Assembly (NCBI GenBank): GCA_035606945.1 | Contig: DATNDR010000050.1 | Span: 1-64,000, forward strand | DNA: 64,000 nucleotides | Direction: 5' to 3' | Origin: GCA-003244245 sp035606945 | GTDB lineage: Bacteria; Actinomycetota; Actinomycetes; Mycobacteriales; Pseudonocardiaceae | Position numbers and translations under genes: made by a program | Notes under the pieces: model-generated | Database searches by the model: none | Told to the model about the DNA's origin: nothing | Seen by the model: the letters and a program-made list of their open reading frames with translations, nothing else | In this document: one piece after another, positions 31,755 to 40,661 of the stretch | Position numbering within the stretch: the stretch's first letter is position 1 | Layout of the letters: every line of letters starts with the position of its first letter

Positions 31755-32939
31755 TTACCGAGGGCTCACCGAAAGCAGCTTGCCGGCCAGCCCGCGCGAC
31801 CGGGTCGCGAGCCGGTCGGCGATCCCACGCAGCACCACCGAGGCCGCAGAGCCGGGATCGACCAGCACCAGTGGAGTGCCGGCGTCGCCGGTCTCGCGCA
31901 GCTGCGGATCCAGCGGCACCTGACCCAGCAGCGGTACCTGGCTGCCCAGCGAGCGGGTCAGCGCCTCGGCGACCGCCTGACCGCCACCGGAACCGAACAG
32001 GTGGTTGCGTGATCCGTCGGGCATCAGCAACCACGACATGTTCTCCACCACGCCGATCAGCCGCTGGCGGGTCTGCAAGGCGATCGAGCCGGCCCGCTGC
32101 GCCACGTCGGCGGCGGCTCGCTGCGGGGTGGTGACGACGAGCAGCTCGGCGTTGGGGATCAGCTGTGCCACCGAGATGGCGATGTCGCCGGTGCCCGGCG
32201 GCAGGTCGAGCAGCAGCACGTCGAGATCACCCCAGAACACATCGGCCAGGAACTGTTGCAGCGCCCGGTGCAGCATCGGTCCGCGCCACACCACCGGCGT
32301 GTTGTCTCTGGTGAACATGCCGATCGAGATCACCTTGATGCCGTGCGCGGTCGGCGGCATGATCATCTTTTCGACCTGGGTGGGACGCGCGGTGACGCCG
32401 AGCATGCCCGGCACCGAGTGCCCGTAGATGTCGGCGTCGACCACCCCGACCGACAGGCCCCGATCGGCCATCGCGGCCGCCAGGTTCACCGTCACCGAGG
32501 ACTTGCCGACCCCGCCCTTACCGGAGGCCACGCAGTACACCCGGGTCAGCGATCCCGGCTCGGCGAACGGGATCCGGGGTTCCTCGGCGGTGCCGCGCAG
32601 CTGGCGGCGCAATGCGGTGCGCTGGGCGTCGCTCATCACGTCCAGCTCCACCCGTACGTCCCGAACACCCGGCACGGTGCGCACCGCTGTGGTGACCCGG
32701 GAGGTGATGGTGTCACGCATGGGACAGCCGGCGACGGTGAGCCACACCGCTACCTGCACCGAACCATCGGGCGTCACGGTCACGTCTTTGACCATGCCCA
32801 GCTCCGTGATCGGCCGGTTGATCTCGGGGTCGTGCACCCCGTCCAGCGCGGTTCGGACCGCGTCGACCGACGGGACGGTCTGGATGGAGGCCACGGGTGG
32901 CACCGACCTTCCGGGTTGAGTGGGCGTCTGTACTTTCAT
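31755..32939 (-). CDS. mrp: Mrp/NBP35-family P-loop ATPase
   Basis: 394-residue iron-sulfur carrier-type ATPase. An N-terminal DUF59/MIP18 domain (ALDGVHDPEINRPITELGMV, with TVAGCPM) is followed by a P-loop domain with the deviant Walker A ASGKGGVGKSSVTVN, a DADIYGHSVPGML switch, and LDLPPGTGDI. The CxxC normally found after VVENMS in cluster-carrying Mrp proteins is absent: the segment reads VVENMSWLLMPDGSRNHLFG. It lies convergent to tatB, as Rv1229c near Rv1224. The role is Fe-S or related protein maturation by family; cluster binding is doubtful given the missing pair. Confidence 0.88.
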   Translation of the reverse strand: MKVQTPTQPGRSVPPVASIQTVPSVDAVRTALDGVHDPEINRPITELGMVKDVTVTPDGSVQVAVWLTVAGCPMRDTITSRVTTAVRTVPGVRDVRVELDVMSDAQRTALRRQLRGTAEEPRIPFAEPGSLTRVYCVASGKGGVGKSSVTVNLAAAMADRGLSVGVVDADIYGHSVPGMLGVTARPTQVEKMIMPPTAHGIKVISIGMFTRDNTPVVWRGPMLHRALQQFLADVFWGDLDVLLLDLPPGTGDIAISVAQLIPNAELLVVTTPQRAAADVAQRAGSIALQTRQRLIGVVENMSWLLMPDGSRNHLFGSGGGQAVAEALTRSLGSQVPLLGQVPLDPQLRETGDAGTPLVLVDPGSAASVVLRGIADRLATRSRGLAGKLLSVSPR

Positions 32940-32963
32940 GCTAGGCGTTATGCGGCAGGCTGC

Positions 32964-33545
32964 TCATTGGCCCGCTTGCCGAGGCAGGCGCTCAGCGCCC
33001 CGTTTACCGCGACGATACCCACCGGACCGGTCCGGGGGTGACCGATCCGCCGCCGCCGACTCCGGCGGAGCCTGGTCCCGCAGCTCTGCCAGCCGGTTCA
33101 GCTCCGACCGCAGGAAATCCCGGGTGACCACCTCGCCGACCGCCAGGCGCAGCGCCGCCAGTTCCCTGGCCAGGTACTCGGTGTCGGCCTTGGTGCGCTC
33201 GGCACGCGCCCGGTCCTCCTCAAGCGTGACCCGGTCGCGGTCGTCCTGGCGGTTCTGGGCTAGCAGGATCAGCGGCGCCGCATAGGCCGCCTGCGTGGAG
33301 AAGGCCAGATTCAGCAGGATGAATGGGTAGGGGTCCCACCGCAGCGACACCGCGGCCAGATTCAGCGAGATCCATACCATGACCACCACCGTCTGTGCGG
33401 CCAGGAATCTGCCGGTGCCCAGAAAGCGGGCGATCCGCTCGGAGAACCGGGCGAAGGCGTCCGGATCCACTCTGGGTGTCAGCCGCCGTGGCCCGCGCGG
33501 TAGGTCCAGCCGGCTTGCCGAGTACTGCCACCGTGACTCAGTCAC
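32964..33545 (-). CDS. DUF1003 membrane protein
   Basis: 193-residue DUF1003 protein with two membrane spans (about residues 46-66 and 74-96) around the conserved WISLNLAAVSLRWDPYPF then ILLNLAFSTQAAYAAPLILLAQNRQ. A coiled, charged C-terminal region follows. GTG 33545 overlaps the stop of the MgtE-N gene. The pair is conserved in actinobacteria (Rv1231c-Rv1232c type). The function is unknown; the neighbour suggests a link to divalent cation handling. Confidence 0.85.
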   Translation of the reverse strand: MTESRWQYSASRLDLPRGPRRLTPRVDPDAFARFSERIARFLGTGRFLAAQTVVVMVWISLNLAAVSLRWDPYPFILLNLAFSTQAAYAAPLILLAQNRQDDRDRVTLEEDRARAERTKADTEYLARELAALRLAVGEVVTRDFLRSELNRLAELRDQAPPESAAADRSPPDRSGGYRRGKRGAERLPRQAGQ

Positions 33546-34824
33546 CGGTCACCTCACCAGGCCTGTCGGAGCTGAGCCAGGCCTCCTGCTGGCGCCAGTC
33601 GTCGGGCAGCGCGGCATCCAGCAGATCATCCACGCTGACCGCCCCGAGCAGATGGTCCTCAGGATCCACCACCGGCGCGCACACCAGGTCGTAGGCCGCG
33701 AAATAACGGGTGACCTCGGCCAGGGTCGCGTCCGGCCCGAGCCTGGCCAACTCGGTGTCCAGCACCCCCGCCACCAGGTCGGAGGGCGGCTCGCGAAGCA
33801 GTCGCTGCAGGTGGGCGCAGCCCAGGTAGCGCCCAGTCGGGGTGGCTGACGGTGGGCGGCAGACGAACACCATGCTCGCCAGCGCAGGGGTCAGCTCGGG
33901 GTTGCGGACGCGGGCCAGTGCCTCGGCGACGGTGGCGTCCGGGGTGAGCACCACCGGCTCCGGGGTCATCAGGCCACCGGCGGTGTCCGAAGAGTAGGCC
34001 AACAGCCGGCGGACCGGCGCCGATTCTTCGGGGGCCATCAACCGCAGTAACCGCTCACGCTCGGTCTGGGCGAGCTCACCGAGCAGGTCGGCGGCGTCGT
34101 CGGGGTTCATGGCCTCCAGCACGTCGGCGGCGCGCTCGTCGCCCAGCCGCCCGAGCACCTGAGCCTGCTCCTCCTCGGACAGCTCCTGTAGCACGTCTGC
34201 GAGCCGCTCGTCGTCCAGCGCGTCGACCACCTCGTCGCGCCGTTTGGCCGGCAGCTCACGCAACGTGTTGGCGACGTCGACCGCCCGCATTCCCTCGAAC
34301 AGGGCGAGCAGTTGCTCGGCGCCCTGCCCGCGGGAGGACACCTCGGCCAGCGTCAGCCCCACCACCTCGTCCCAGCCGAGCACCTCTACCGGACCGCGCC
34401 GGCCCAGGCGGCCGGTGCGCTCTCGCACCGCCAGTTTCGTGATCACCCAGTCTCTGGTGCGGGTCGGCTCCATCCCGGCGTCCACCACGAACGCGACTGC
34501 CCCGGTAGCGGCCACGTGCACCCGGGTGTCCAGGATCTCCCCGATCACCAGCGTCTCGTTGGGGCGCAGGGTGAACTTGCGCAGGCTCACCGTGCCAGTG
34601 GACAGCACCACCGCACCCGGCTCGATCGAGGTGACCCGCAGCATGGGTACGAAGATCCGTTGCCGGATCGCGAGCTCGATCACCAGCCCGAGGACCCGCG
34701 GTGGCCGGGGGCCGATGCGCAGCGCGGTGACCAGGTCCCGGACCCTGCCGATCTGCTCGCCGTCAGGCCCGAACACTGGCAGGCCGGCAACCCGCGCAGC
34801 AAAAACCCTGCTCGCCGTGGCCAC
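33538..34824 (-). CDS. PRC-barrel / MgtE N-domain / CBS pair protein (no transport domain)
   Basis: 428-residue soluble protein. An N-terminal PRC-barrel-like part (GLPVFGPDGEQIGRVRDLVT) is followed by an MgtE N-terminal superhelix (LADVLQELSEEEQAQVLGRL, ERAADVLEAMNPDDAADLLG), then two CBS motifs (TAGGLMTPEPVVLTPDATVA; LVCAPVVDPEDHLLGAVSVD). The MgtE transmembrane channel domain is absent. It is thus a Mg-sensor-like module, Rv1232c type, that may regulate a partner such as the DUF1003 protein encoded with a stop/start overlap. Start ATG 34824. Confidence 0.87.
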   Translation of the reverse strand: MATASRVFAARVAGLPVFGPDGEQIGRVRDLVTALRIGPRPPRVLGLVIELAIRQRIFVPMLRVTSIEPGAVVLSTGTVSLRKFTLRPNETLVIGEILDTRVHVAATGAVAFVVDAGMEPTRTRDWVITKLAVRERTGRLGRRGPVEVLGWDEVVGLTLAEVSSRGQGAEQLLALFEGMRAVDVANTLRELPAKRRDEVVDALDDERLADVLQELSEEEQAQVLGRLGDERAADVLEAMNPDDAADLLGELAQTERERLLRLMAPEESAPVRRLLAYSSDTAGGLMTPEPVVLTPDATVAEALARVRNPELTPALASMVFVCRPPSATPTGRYLGCAHLQRLLREPPSDLVAGVLDTELARLGPDATLAEVTRYFAAYDLVCAPVVDPEDHLLGAVSVDDLLDAALPDDWRQQEAWLSSDRPGEVTGD

Positions 34825-34931
34825 AGTAGGAGGCTAGCGTTCGCGGTTGCGCCATTCGGAGTCGAATCGCGATCTGGTGGCAGCGGCCTAGGGGCGGCTC
34901 ACGGGTAGCTTACGTGCGACTCACGGGCGGC

Positions 34932-36356
34932 TCAGCGATAGCAGTAGGAATCTGAGGATGCGTCACCGCCTTGGAGCCGCACCTGATGTACTCGCAGGCC
35001 CCGGAAATCGTCGCCGTGCGGGAAGAACCCACGGTCGATGGCCAGCCCTCCCGCGGGGTCGGCGTCGATCTTGGCCATCCACGCGCCGACACCGTCGGGG
35101 TAGAACTGGTCGTCCCAGGCGCCGTAGAGCGAGTTGGTGAGGTACACCCGCTGCCCGTCCCGGCTCACCTCGACCATTTGCGGGCCGCCGGCCAGCGGCT
35201 GGTCGGGTTGGGCCGGATGGGCCGCGCGGTCGACGATGCCGCCCAACCGAACCGAGCCGGTTTCCCGCGGGTTTGTCGGATCCGACACGTCGTACTGCTT
35301 GAGCTCACCGGTGCCGAAGCACGACACGTACAGCTGCCGGTCGTCCACCGACAGGTTGATATCGGTGATCAGCGGCGGAACGGCTCCGAAGGGCTTCAGG
35401 GCCGGGGGCAGCAGGTCGGGGTCAGCGGGCTCGGCCGCGATGGTGATCACCTTGTCCACGGTCCAGCTGCCGTTTTCCCGATGCCAGCGCCACACCGAGG
35501 CAGACAGGTCTTGGGTGGACACGACCACACCGACGAATCCCCAGGTCGCCTCCGGGTCATGCGCAGGGCGCAGTTCGAGCACCATCTGGTGGTGGGCTCC
35601 CAGGTCCACCCGCTGGAGGTGCTTGCCGGCGGCGAGGTCCCAGAAGTGCAGCGCGTGGCCGTATTTATTGGCCAGCAGCAGCTCCGGGTTGACGCCGCCT
35701 TCGATCATGGACGGGGTGCCCCATTCACTGGTGATCAGCGTGTTGTGCTTGAGGTGCCACCAGGCGTCATACGACAGGTACTGCGGGCCGCGGTCGTTCT
35801 CCCAGGCGCCCAGCACGTCAAAGGTGACATGGTCGAGCAGCGCGATCCCGCCCGGCCCGTCGGCACCGTCGGCACCGTTGGCGCTGCCGAGGCAGGACAG
35901 GAAGATCCCCTCGGGGCCACAGTGCAGGGTGTGTGGCCGGGAGTAGCCGGCCCTGTCAGCTAGTTCCTTGGCGCCGATCGTTTTGACCAGAGTGGGGTTG
36001 GTCGGATCCGGCTGGGTGTCGTAGACATGCACCTCGGAGCTGCGCAGCCCAGGCAGCAGCAGGTACCGGCGCTGTAAGTCCTGGCTGTGATGACCCTCAT
36101 GGGCCAGCGCGCTGCTGCAGGCGTTCCAGCCGAAATGATGTAGTTCGTTGCCCGCGCTCGGCAGGTCTGCCCAACCCACTAGCTGCCCGTACGCCGCCGA
36201 ATCCGGGTCGACGTCGATGACGGTGAGTGCATCGGGCCGCTGACCCGCGCGGTCGAACGCGACGACATAGGCCAGCTTCTCGGGCGGCGCGGCGGCCGCC
36301 TCGGCGGGGCTACGGTAGAAAGTGGGGTCGGGGGATGTGGTGGCGGTTGCATTCAT
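34932..36356 (-). CDS. SBP56-family methanethiol oxidase (selenium-binding protein)
   Basis: 474-residue beta-propeller of the SBP56 family, whose bacterial and human members oxidise methanethiol to formaldehyde, sulfide and hydrogen peroxide. Signature blocks are LHHFGWNACSSALAHEG, RPHTLHCGPEGIFLSCLG, TSEWGTPSMIEGGVNPE, VSCFGTGELKQYDVSDP and LTNSLYGAWDDQFYP. The metal-site His and the Cys in GWNACSS are kept. ATG 36356 is chosen, with AAGGA 8 bases upstream. The frame runs on to 36482 without homology. There is no signal peptide. It is divergent from the acyl-CoA dehydrogenase across a 376-bp spacer. Confidence 0.9.
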   Translation of the reverse strand: MNATATTSPDPTFYRSPAEAAAAPPEKLAYVVAFDRAGQRPDALTVIDVDPDSAAYGQLVGWADLPSAGNELHHFGWNACSSALAHEGHHSQDLQRRYLLLPGLRSSEVHVYDTQPDPTNPTLVKTIGAKELADRAGYSRPHTLHCGPEGIFLSCLGSANGADGADGPGGIALLDHVTFDVLGAWENDRGPQYLSYDAWWHLKHNTLITSEWGTPSMIEGGVNPELLLANKYGHALHFWDLAAGKHLQRVDLGAHHQMVLELRPAHDPEATWGFVGVVVSTQDLSASVWRWHRENGSWTVDKVITIAAEPADPDLLPPALKPFGAVPPLITDINLSVDDRQLYVSCFGTGELKQYDVSDPTNPRETGSVRLGGIVDRAAHPAQPDQPLAGGPQMVEVSRDGQRVYLTNSLYGAWDDQFYPDGVGAWMAKIDADPAGGLAIDRGFFPHGDDFRGLRVHQVRLQGGDASSDSYCYR

Positions 36357-36732
36357 CACATGATCCTTGGGTTGTGACGGGAGTCCGGAGGTCGTCGGCG
36401 AGTGGTCAGCGACTGCGACACATCGCGCTGGCCGACCGTTGGAAATCGACGTATCGCCGCATGAACAGCCGGGCGCTAGCAAGACACGGCTTTATGAAAC
36501 ATCCCGGATGCCGCACCGCCGCAGTATATCGAGCTCTCGCCGGAGAAGTCGGTGAAAGTGAGTGATAACAGTGCGAAGTCGCACTGCCATCGCTCACTTT
36601 CAGCGATCAATGCCCAGCCGCCGTATTACGTCATATGGGTGTCGGGCGCCGGCAGCGGTCGCAGCCGTCATACTGGGTAATCCACTACCAGGCCGGCCCG
36701 ATCCGCCGCCTGCAACGAAAGGGTTCCTCTTC
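36357..36732. other. Intergenic spacer between sbp56 and acyl-CoA dehydrogenase
   Basis: 376 bp without a convincing gene. The left part has a short unlikely frame. The right part holds a long near-perfect palindrome (36554-36601). Both flanking genes read outward, so promoters of both must lie here. No clear -35/-10 pair stands out. Confidence 0.6.
36554..36601. promoter_or_regulatory. 48-bp near-perfect palindrome in divergent spacer
   Basis: Arms 36554-36576 and 36579-36601 (23 bp each, 2-base centre) pair with three mismatches. The core is GAAAGTGAG with complement CTCACTTTC, and CAGTGCGA with TCGCACTG inside. In a divergent promoter region such symmetry fits a dimeric regulator site for sbp56 and/or the dehydrogenase. 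A cruciform or transcript hairpin is also possible. The regulator is unknown. Confidence 0.5.
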
Positions 36733-37929
36733 ATGGCCCGGCTCGCTCAGACCGACGGTCTCACCGAGATCCAGCAGGAGATCCTGGCCACGGTGAAGAC
36801 CTTCGTGGACAAGGAGATCATCCCGGTCGCCCAGGAATTGGAGCACACCGACACCTATCCCCACGAGATCGTCGAGGGCATGAAGCAGATGGGCCTGTTC
36901 GGTCTCACCATCTCCGAGGAATACGGCGGCCTGGGCGAGTCGCTGTTGACCTACGCACTGGTCGCGGAGCAGATCGCCCGAGGCTGGATGAGCGTGTCAG
37001 GTGTGATCAACACGCACTTCATCGTGGCGTACATGATCAGCCACCACGGCACCGAGGAGCAGAAGCAGCATTACCTGCCGGGCATGGCCGAAGGCCGCAT
37101 TCGCGGGGCCTTTTCCATGTCGGAACCGGAGCTGGGTTCCGACGTTGCGGCGATCAAGACCAGGGCCCGGCGTGATGGCGATGGCTACATCGTCGACGGC
37201 GCGAAGATGTGGCTGACCAATGGCGGCACGTCAACCCTGGTGGCAACCCTGGTCAAGACCGACGAGGGGGCGGTGAGACCGCACCACAACCTCACCACGC
37301 TGCTGGTGGACAAGCCCACTGGCTACGGCGAGGTCGCGCCGGGCCTCAGCGTTCCCGGCAAGATCGACAAGATGGGTTACAAGGGTGTCGACACCACCGA
37401 GTTGGTGTTCGACGGCTACCGCATCGGCGCCGACAAGGTCCTCGGTGCCGCACCGGGTAAGGGCTTCGCGCAGATGATGGACGGCGTCGAGGTGGGACGG
37501 GTCAACGTCGCCGCCCGAGCGTGTGGCATCGCCATCCGCGCCTTCGAGCTCGCGGTCGACTACGCTCAGCACCGCAAGACCTTCGGCAAGCCGATCGCGC
37601 AGCACCAGGCGATCGCGTTCAAGCTGGCCGAGATGGCCACGAAGGTCGAAGCCGCGCACCTGATGATGGTCAACGCCGCCCGGCTCAAGGACTCCGGTCA
37701 GCGCAACGACGTGCAGACCGGCATGGCGAAGCTGCTGGCCAGCGAATACTGCAAAGAGGTCACCGAGGACGCCTTCCGCATCCACGGGGGCTACGGCTAC
37801 TCCAAGGAGTATGAGATCGAGCGGCTGATGCGCGAAGCCCCGTTCCTGCTCATCGGCGAGGGCACCAGCGAGATCCAAAAGACGATCATCAGCAAGGGAT
37901 TGCTACGGGAGTACGCTGCGCGAGGATGA
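36733..37929 (+). CDS. Acyl-CoA dehydrogenase
   Basis: 398-residue FAD flavoenzyme of fatty-acyl-CoA beta-oxidation or branched-chain degradation. It has MSEPELGSDVAAIKTRARRD (FAD and substrate binding), DGAKMWLTNGG, RKTFGKPIAQHQAIAFKLAE, and IHGGYGYSKEYEIERLMREA near the C-terminus. The start is ATG 36733 (MARLAQTDGLTEIQQEIL). The upstream frame to 36562 has no homology. No electron-transfer flavoprotein or other oxidation gene is adjacent, so chain-length preference cannot be told. Confidence 0.9.
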   Translation: MARLAQTDGLTEIQQEILATVKTFVDKEIIPVAQELEHTDTYPHEIVEGMKQMGLFGLTISEEYGGLGESLLTYALVAEQIARGWMSVSGVINTHFIVAYMISHHGTEEQKQHYLPGMAEGRIRGAFSMSEPELGSDVAAIKTRARRDGDGYIVDGAKMWLTNGGTSTLVATLVKTDEGAVRPHHNLTTLLVDKPTGYGEVAPGLSVPGKIDKMGYKGVDTTELVFDGYRIGADKVLGAAPGKGFAQMMDGVEVGRVNVAARACGIAIRAFELAVDYAQHRKTFGKPIAQHQAIAFKLAEMATKVEAAHLMMVNAARLKDSGQRNDVQTGMAKLLASEYCKEVTEDAFRIHGGYGYSKEYEIERLMREAPFLLIGEGTSEIQKTIISKGLLREYAARG

Positions 37930-37975
37930 TCTGCTGTCGGCACGACGGGGTACCTCGTAGACGAGGTGATGCATT

Positions 37976-38491
37976 ATGACCAGTCCATTCAAAGGTCAGG
38001 GCCCGATGCCCGGCCTGCCCACTCCACCCACCGGCTGGCCCATCGGCTCCTACACCACCTACGCCGAAGCTCAACGCGCGGTGGACCACCTCGCTGACAA
38101 CCAGTTTCCGGTTGCCGAAGTCACGATTGTCGGGGTTGACCTCATGCTGGTGGAGCGGGTGCTGCGCCGGTTGACCTGGGGCCGAGTGCTCAGTCAGGGA
38201 GCGGCGTCGGGTGCCTGGTTCGGGCTGTTCGTCGGGGTGCTGCTCAGCCTGTTCGCTACTCAAGCCGGTGCCGGAATCATCCCGATACTGGTGGGGCTGG
38301 CCACCGGCGCGGTGTTCGGCACCGTGTTCGCGGCCGCCGGTTATGCCGCGACCCGCGGTCGCCGGGATTTCGCCTCGTCGAGTCAACTGGTGGCGGGCCG
38401 TTACGACGTCCTATGTCAGCCGCGCCACGCTGAGCAAGCCCGCGACATGCTCGCCAAACTGGCCATGGGCCCCGGCCCCACCCCCGCCTGA
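37976..38491 (+). CDS. General stress protein 17M-like membrane protein
   Basis: 171-residue protein. The N-terminal general stress protein 17M domain (IGSYTTYAEAQRAVDHLADN, VAEVTIVGVDLMLVERVLRR) is followed by two membrane spans (GAWFGLFVGVLLSLFATQAG and PILVGLATGAVFGTVFAAAG) and a C-terminal Arg/His-rich end. It matches the Rv1234 type that ends this conserved block in mycobacteria. The function is unknown. The family A repeat starts 3 bp after its stop. Confidence 0.8.
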   Translation: MTSPFKGQGPMPGLPTPPTGWPIGSYTTYAEAQRAVDHLADNQFPVAEVTIVGVDLMLVERVLRRLTWGRVLSQGAASGAWFGLFVGVLLSLFATQAGAGIIPILVGLATGAVFGTVFAAAGYAATRGRRDFASSSQLVAGRYDVLCQPRHAEQARDMLAKLAMGPGPTPA

Positions 38492-38493
38492 CG

Positions 38494-38579
38494 CCCCCCG
38501 CCACCCCGACATGGAGACATATCGGGGTTGGCAAGGCCCTCAACACCCCGATATGTCTCCATGTCGGGGTGGCGGGGGG
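38494..38579. repeat. Palindromic repeat, family A copy 3 (longest, perfect)
   Basis: Perfect 35-bp inverted repeat: arms 38494-38528 and 38545-38579, 16-base loop. The inner arm is CATGGAGACATATCGGGGT as in the other copies, extended outward by C-rich/G-rich bases. It lies between convergent genes. Its right arm encodes the last residues of the Nudix protein. The order of conserved core genes changes here. Confidence 0.93.
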
Positions 38580-38983
38580 AGGCAGTGCCAGTGGGTGAGG
38601 GCGTCGACGAGGCCCGTGACGATCGGCAGCGTCGCCAGGATTTGCGGGTCGCACCAGCGGGCGTCGTCAGCGTCGTCGCCGGGACGGAGTGTCCCGCCAA
38701 TCACCCGGCAGCGGTAGTCATAGATGTCGAACACTGCTGCCCCGGGGGCGCGCCGTTGCACATTGCCCAGCAACCGGGTGATCTCGACCGCCAGCCCGGT
38801 CTCCTCGGCTACCTCGCGAATCACCGCATGTGCGTCGGTCTCACCGACCTCCACCCGGCCACCGGGAATCGACCAGCGTCCCCGTCCCGGCTCGTGCGCT
38901 CGTCGCACCAGCAACAGCCGGCCCGCGTCGTCGAAGACCACTGCCCCGACGCACCGGATCCGCTGCTCGGACGGGCCTGTCAT
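38540..38983 (-). CDS. Nudix hydrolase
   Basis: 147-residue Nudix hydrolase. The Nudix box GGRVEVGETDAHAVIREVAE-ETG fits GX5EX7REUXEEXGU exactly. The flanks (VGAVVFDDAGRLLLVRRAHE, GRGRWSIPGG) resemble the MutT/ADP-ribose-type clade, so it hydrolyses a nucleoside diphosphate derivative. The exact substrate is unknown. Its last residues (PRHGDISGC) are encoded by the family A palindrome, so the natural C-terminus has been replaced or extended by repeat sequence, as in DapE. Confidence 0.88.
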   Translation of the reverse strand: MTGPSEQRIRCVGAVVFDDAGRLLLVRRAHEPGRGRWSIPGGRVEVGETDAHAVIREVAEETGLAVEITRLLGNVQRRAPGAAVFDIYDYRCRVIGGTLRPGDDADDARWCDPQILATLPIVTGLVDALTHWHCLPPPPRHGDISGC

Positions 38984-39152
38984 CAGCGATCATGGTAGTA
39001 GGCTCACGAGTGTCGCCGCTTGATCGATGAGGTGAATGCGGGACAATGGCGGCATCCGCTGTCCCAGCGGCCAGACAGCGCCTGACAGGGGCCAGACGGG
39101 GGCCAGACGGGTAGGTCACAGTGAGTGCTAAGACGCCGCAGGTAGCGCTGAC

Positions 39153-39737
39153 ATGATCGGTCGACAGTCCAACGTGCTGCTCAACCCAGCCGTGGAGCGG
39201 CGGGTGATCCGGGTGCGGCGGCACTGGGCAGTGCTGATCGTGCCGCTGCTGCAGACCATCGGGATCGTGGTCGTGGCGTTCGTGCTGTCCAAGCTGATCA
39301 GCGGGTTGGGCAGCGGTCTGTGGCTGGTGCAGTCGTTGCTCTGGTATGCAGCCGTCGCGGCGTTGGTCCGCTACGCCTGGAGGGCGCTGGAGTGGTGGGT
39401 CGAGATCATCATCGTCACCGACAAGCGGTTCATGGTCACCAGCGGCATCATCGAGACGAAGAACTCCATGATGCCGATCACCAAGGTGACGGACATGAGC
39501 TTCATGCGTCCGCTTCTCGGGCAGGTGCTGGGTTACGGCACGCTGCGAATCGAGTCAGCCGGCCAGAAGCAGGACTTGGAGTACATCAGGTACCTACCGC
39601 GGCCCGAGGAGGTCTTCCAAGCGATCTCCGAGCTGATCTTCGGCGACAAGAAGCAGCTTCGTTCGCATAACCTGGACCGGCCGCCCGTCCCGCGCCGCAG
39701 GCGCCGGCTGCGACCGAGGTGGAACGGCCCTGAGTGA
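39153..39737 (+). CDS. PH-domain (bPH2) membrane protein
   Basis: 194-residue protein with two membrane spans (about residues 24-45 and 52-74) followed by a bacterial PH-like domain: EWWVEIIIVTDKRFMVTSGI, ETKNSMMPITKVTDMSF, GYGTLRIESAGQKQDLEYI. The C-terminus is a very basic Arg/Pro tail. Members are YdbS/YdbT-like envelope proteins of unclear function. ATG 39153. The gene stands alone, 31 bp before the PHP gene, and may share its transcript. Confidence 0.83.
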   Translation: MIGRQSNVLLNPAVERRVIRVRRHWAVLIVPLLQTIGIVVVAFVLSKLISGLGSGLWLVQSLLWYAAVAALVRYAWRALEWWVEIIIVTDKRFMVTSGIIETKNSMMPITKVTDMSFMRPLLGQVLGYGTLRIESAGQKQDLEYIRYLPRPEEVFQAISELIFGDKKQLRSHNLDRPPVPRRRRRLRPRWNGPE

Positions 39738-39768
39738 CGGAGTCCACAGTCGGAGCAGCCTGACGCGG

Positions 39769-40635
39769 GTGCGCATCGATCTGCACGCCCACTCCACTGC
39801 GTCGGATGGAACGGACAGCCCCGCGCAGCTCATGGCAGCCGCCGCCGCGGCCGGCCTTGATGTGGTGGCGTTGACCGATCACGACACCACCACCGGGTGG
39901 GCCGAGGCTGTCGCGTCCCTGCCGGTCGGGCTGCGGTTGATTCGGGGTGCGGAGTTTTCGTGTGTTGCCGCGGACGGCCGGGGCGGTCGGGTCTCGGTTC
40001 ACCTACTGGGCTACCTGTTCGATCCCGACTCACCGACCATCCTCGCCGAACAGGTCCGGCTGCGGGAGGAGCGGCGCTCCCGGTTGCACACGATGGCCAC
40101 CCAGATGGCTGCGGACGGGTTCCCGATAGACCCGGATGCGGTGCTCGGCGGCCTCGCGCCGGAAACTCCCGCCGGTCGCCCGCACCTGGCGCGGGTGCTG
40201 GTGTCAGCCGGTGTGGTTGGCAGCGTCGACGAGGCCTTCCACCGGTTCCTGAACTCCGGCGGTCGGTACTACCTCGATCGGGCCGATACCGACGTCAGTA
40301 CCGCCATCCGGATGGTCCGCGCCGCGGGCGGGGTCGCCGTACTGGCGCATCCCATGGCTCGTCGCCGCGGGCCGGTGATCGAGCACGCGGTCATCGCCGA
40401 GCTCACCGGCCAGGGACTGGCCGGGGTGGAAGTCGACCATCCCGATCACGCCGAAGCGGACCGCGCCGCGTTGCGCGACCTTGCCGGCGAACTGGATCTG
40501 GTGATCACCGGATCCAGCGATTACCACGGCACGAACAAGACGGTGTCGTTGGGCCAGCAGACGACCGACCCCGAGTCGCTGGAGCGGATCGAGCAGCTCG
40601 CCCACCGCAGCCGTGTCGCCGCGGTGAGCGGCTGA
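39769..40635 (+). CDS. PHP-domain phosphoesterase
   Basis: 288-residue metal-dependent phosphoesterase of the PHP family (nucleoside 3',5'-bisphosphate phosphatase/RNase AM type). Metal-binding motifs are MRIDLHAHSTASDGTD (residues 1-16), VVALTDHDTTTGW, IRGAEFSC, a mid-protein HP in AVLAHPMARRRG, and ITGSSDYHGTNK near the C-terminus. GTG 39769. It processes nucleotide or RNA 5' end substrates in the cytoplasm. The exact substrate is inferred from the family only. Confidence 0.87.
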   Translation: MRIDLHAHSTASDGTDSPAQLMAAAAAAGLDVVALTDHDTTTGWAEAVASLPVGLRLIRGAEFSCVAADGRGGRVSVHLLGYLFDPDSPTILAEQVRLREERRSRLHTMATQMAADGFPIDPDAVLGGLAPETPAGRPHLARVLVSAGVVGSVDEAFHRFLNSGGRYYLDRADTDVSTAIRMVRAAGGVAVLAHPMARRRGPVIEHAVIAELTGQGLAGVEVDHPDHAEADRAALRDLAGELDLVITGSSDYHGTNKTVSLGQQTTDPESLERIEQLAHRSRVAAVSG

Positions 40636-40661
40636 ACCAACGGCCAGGGAGGTACCGCGGG

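Noticed and set aside
35134..35946. 270-codon plus-strand frame
   Set aside because: Antisense to the SBP56 gene, which carries all family blocks.
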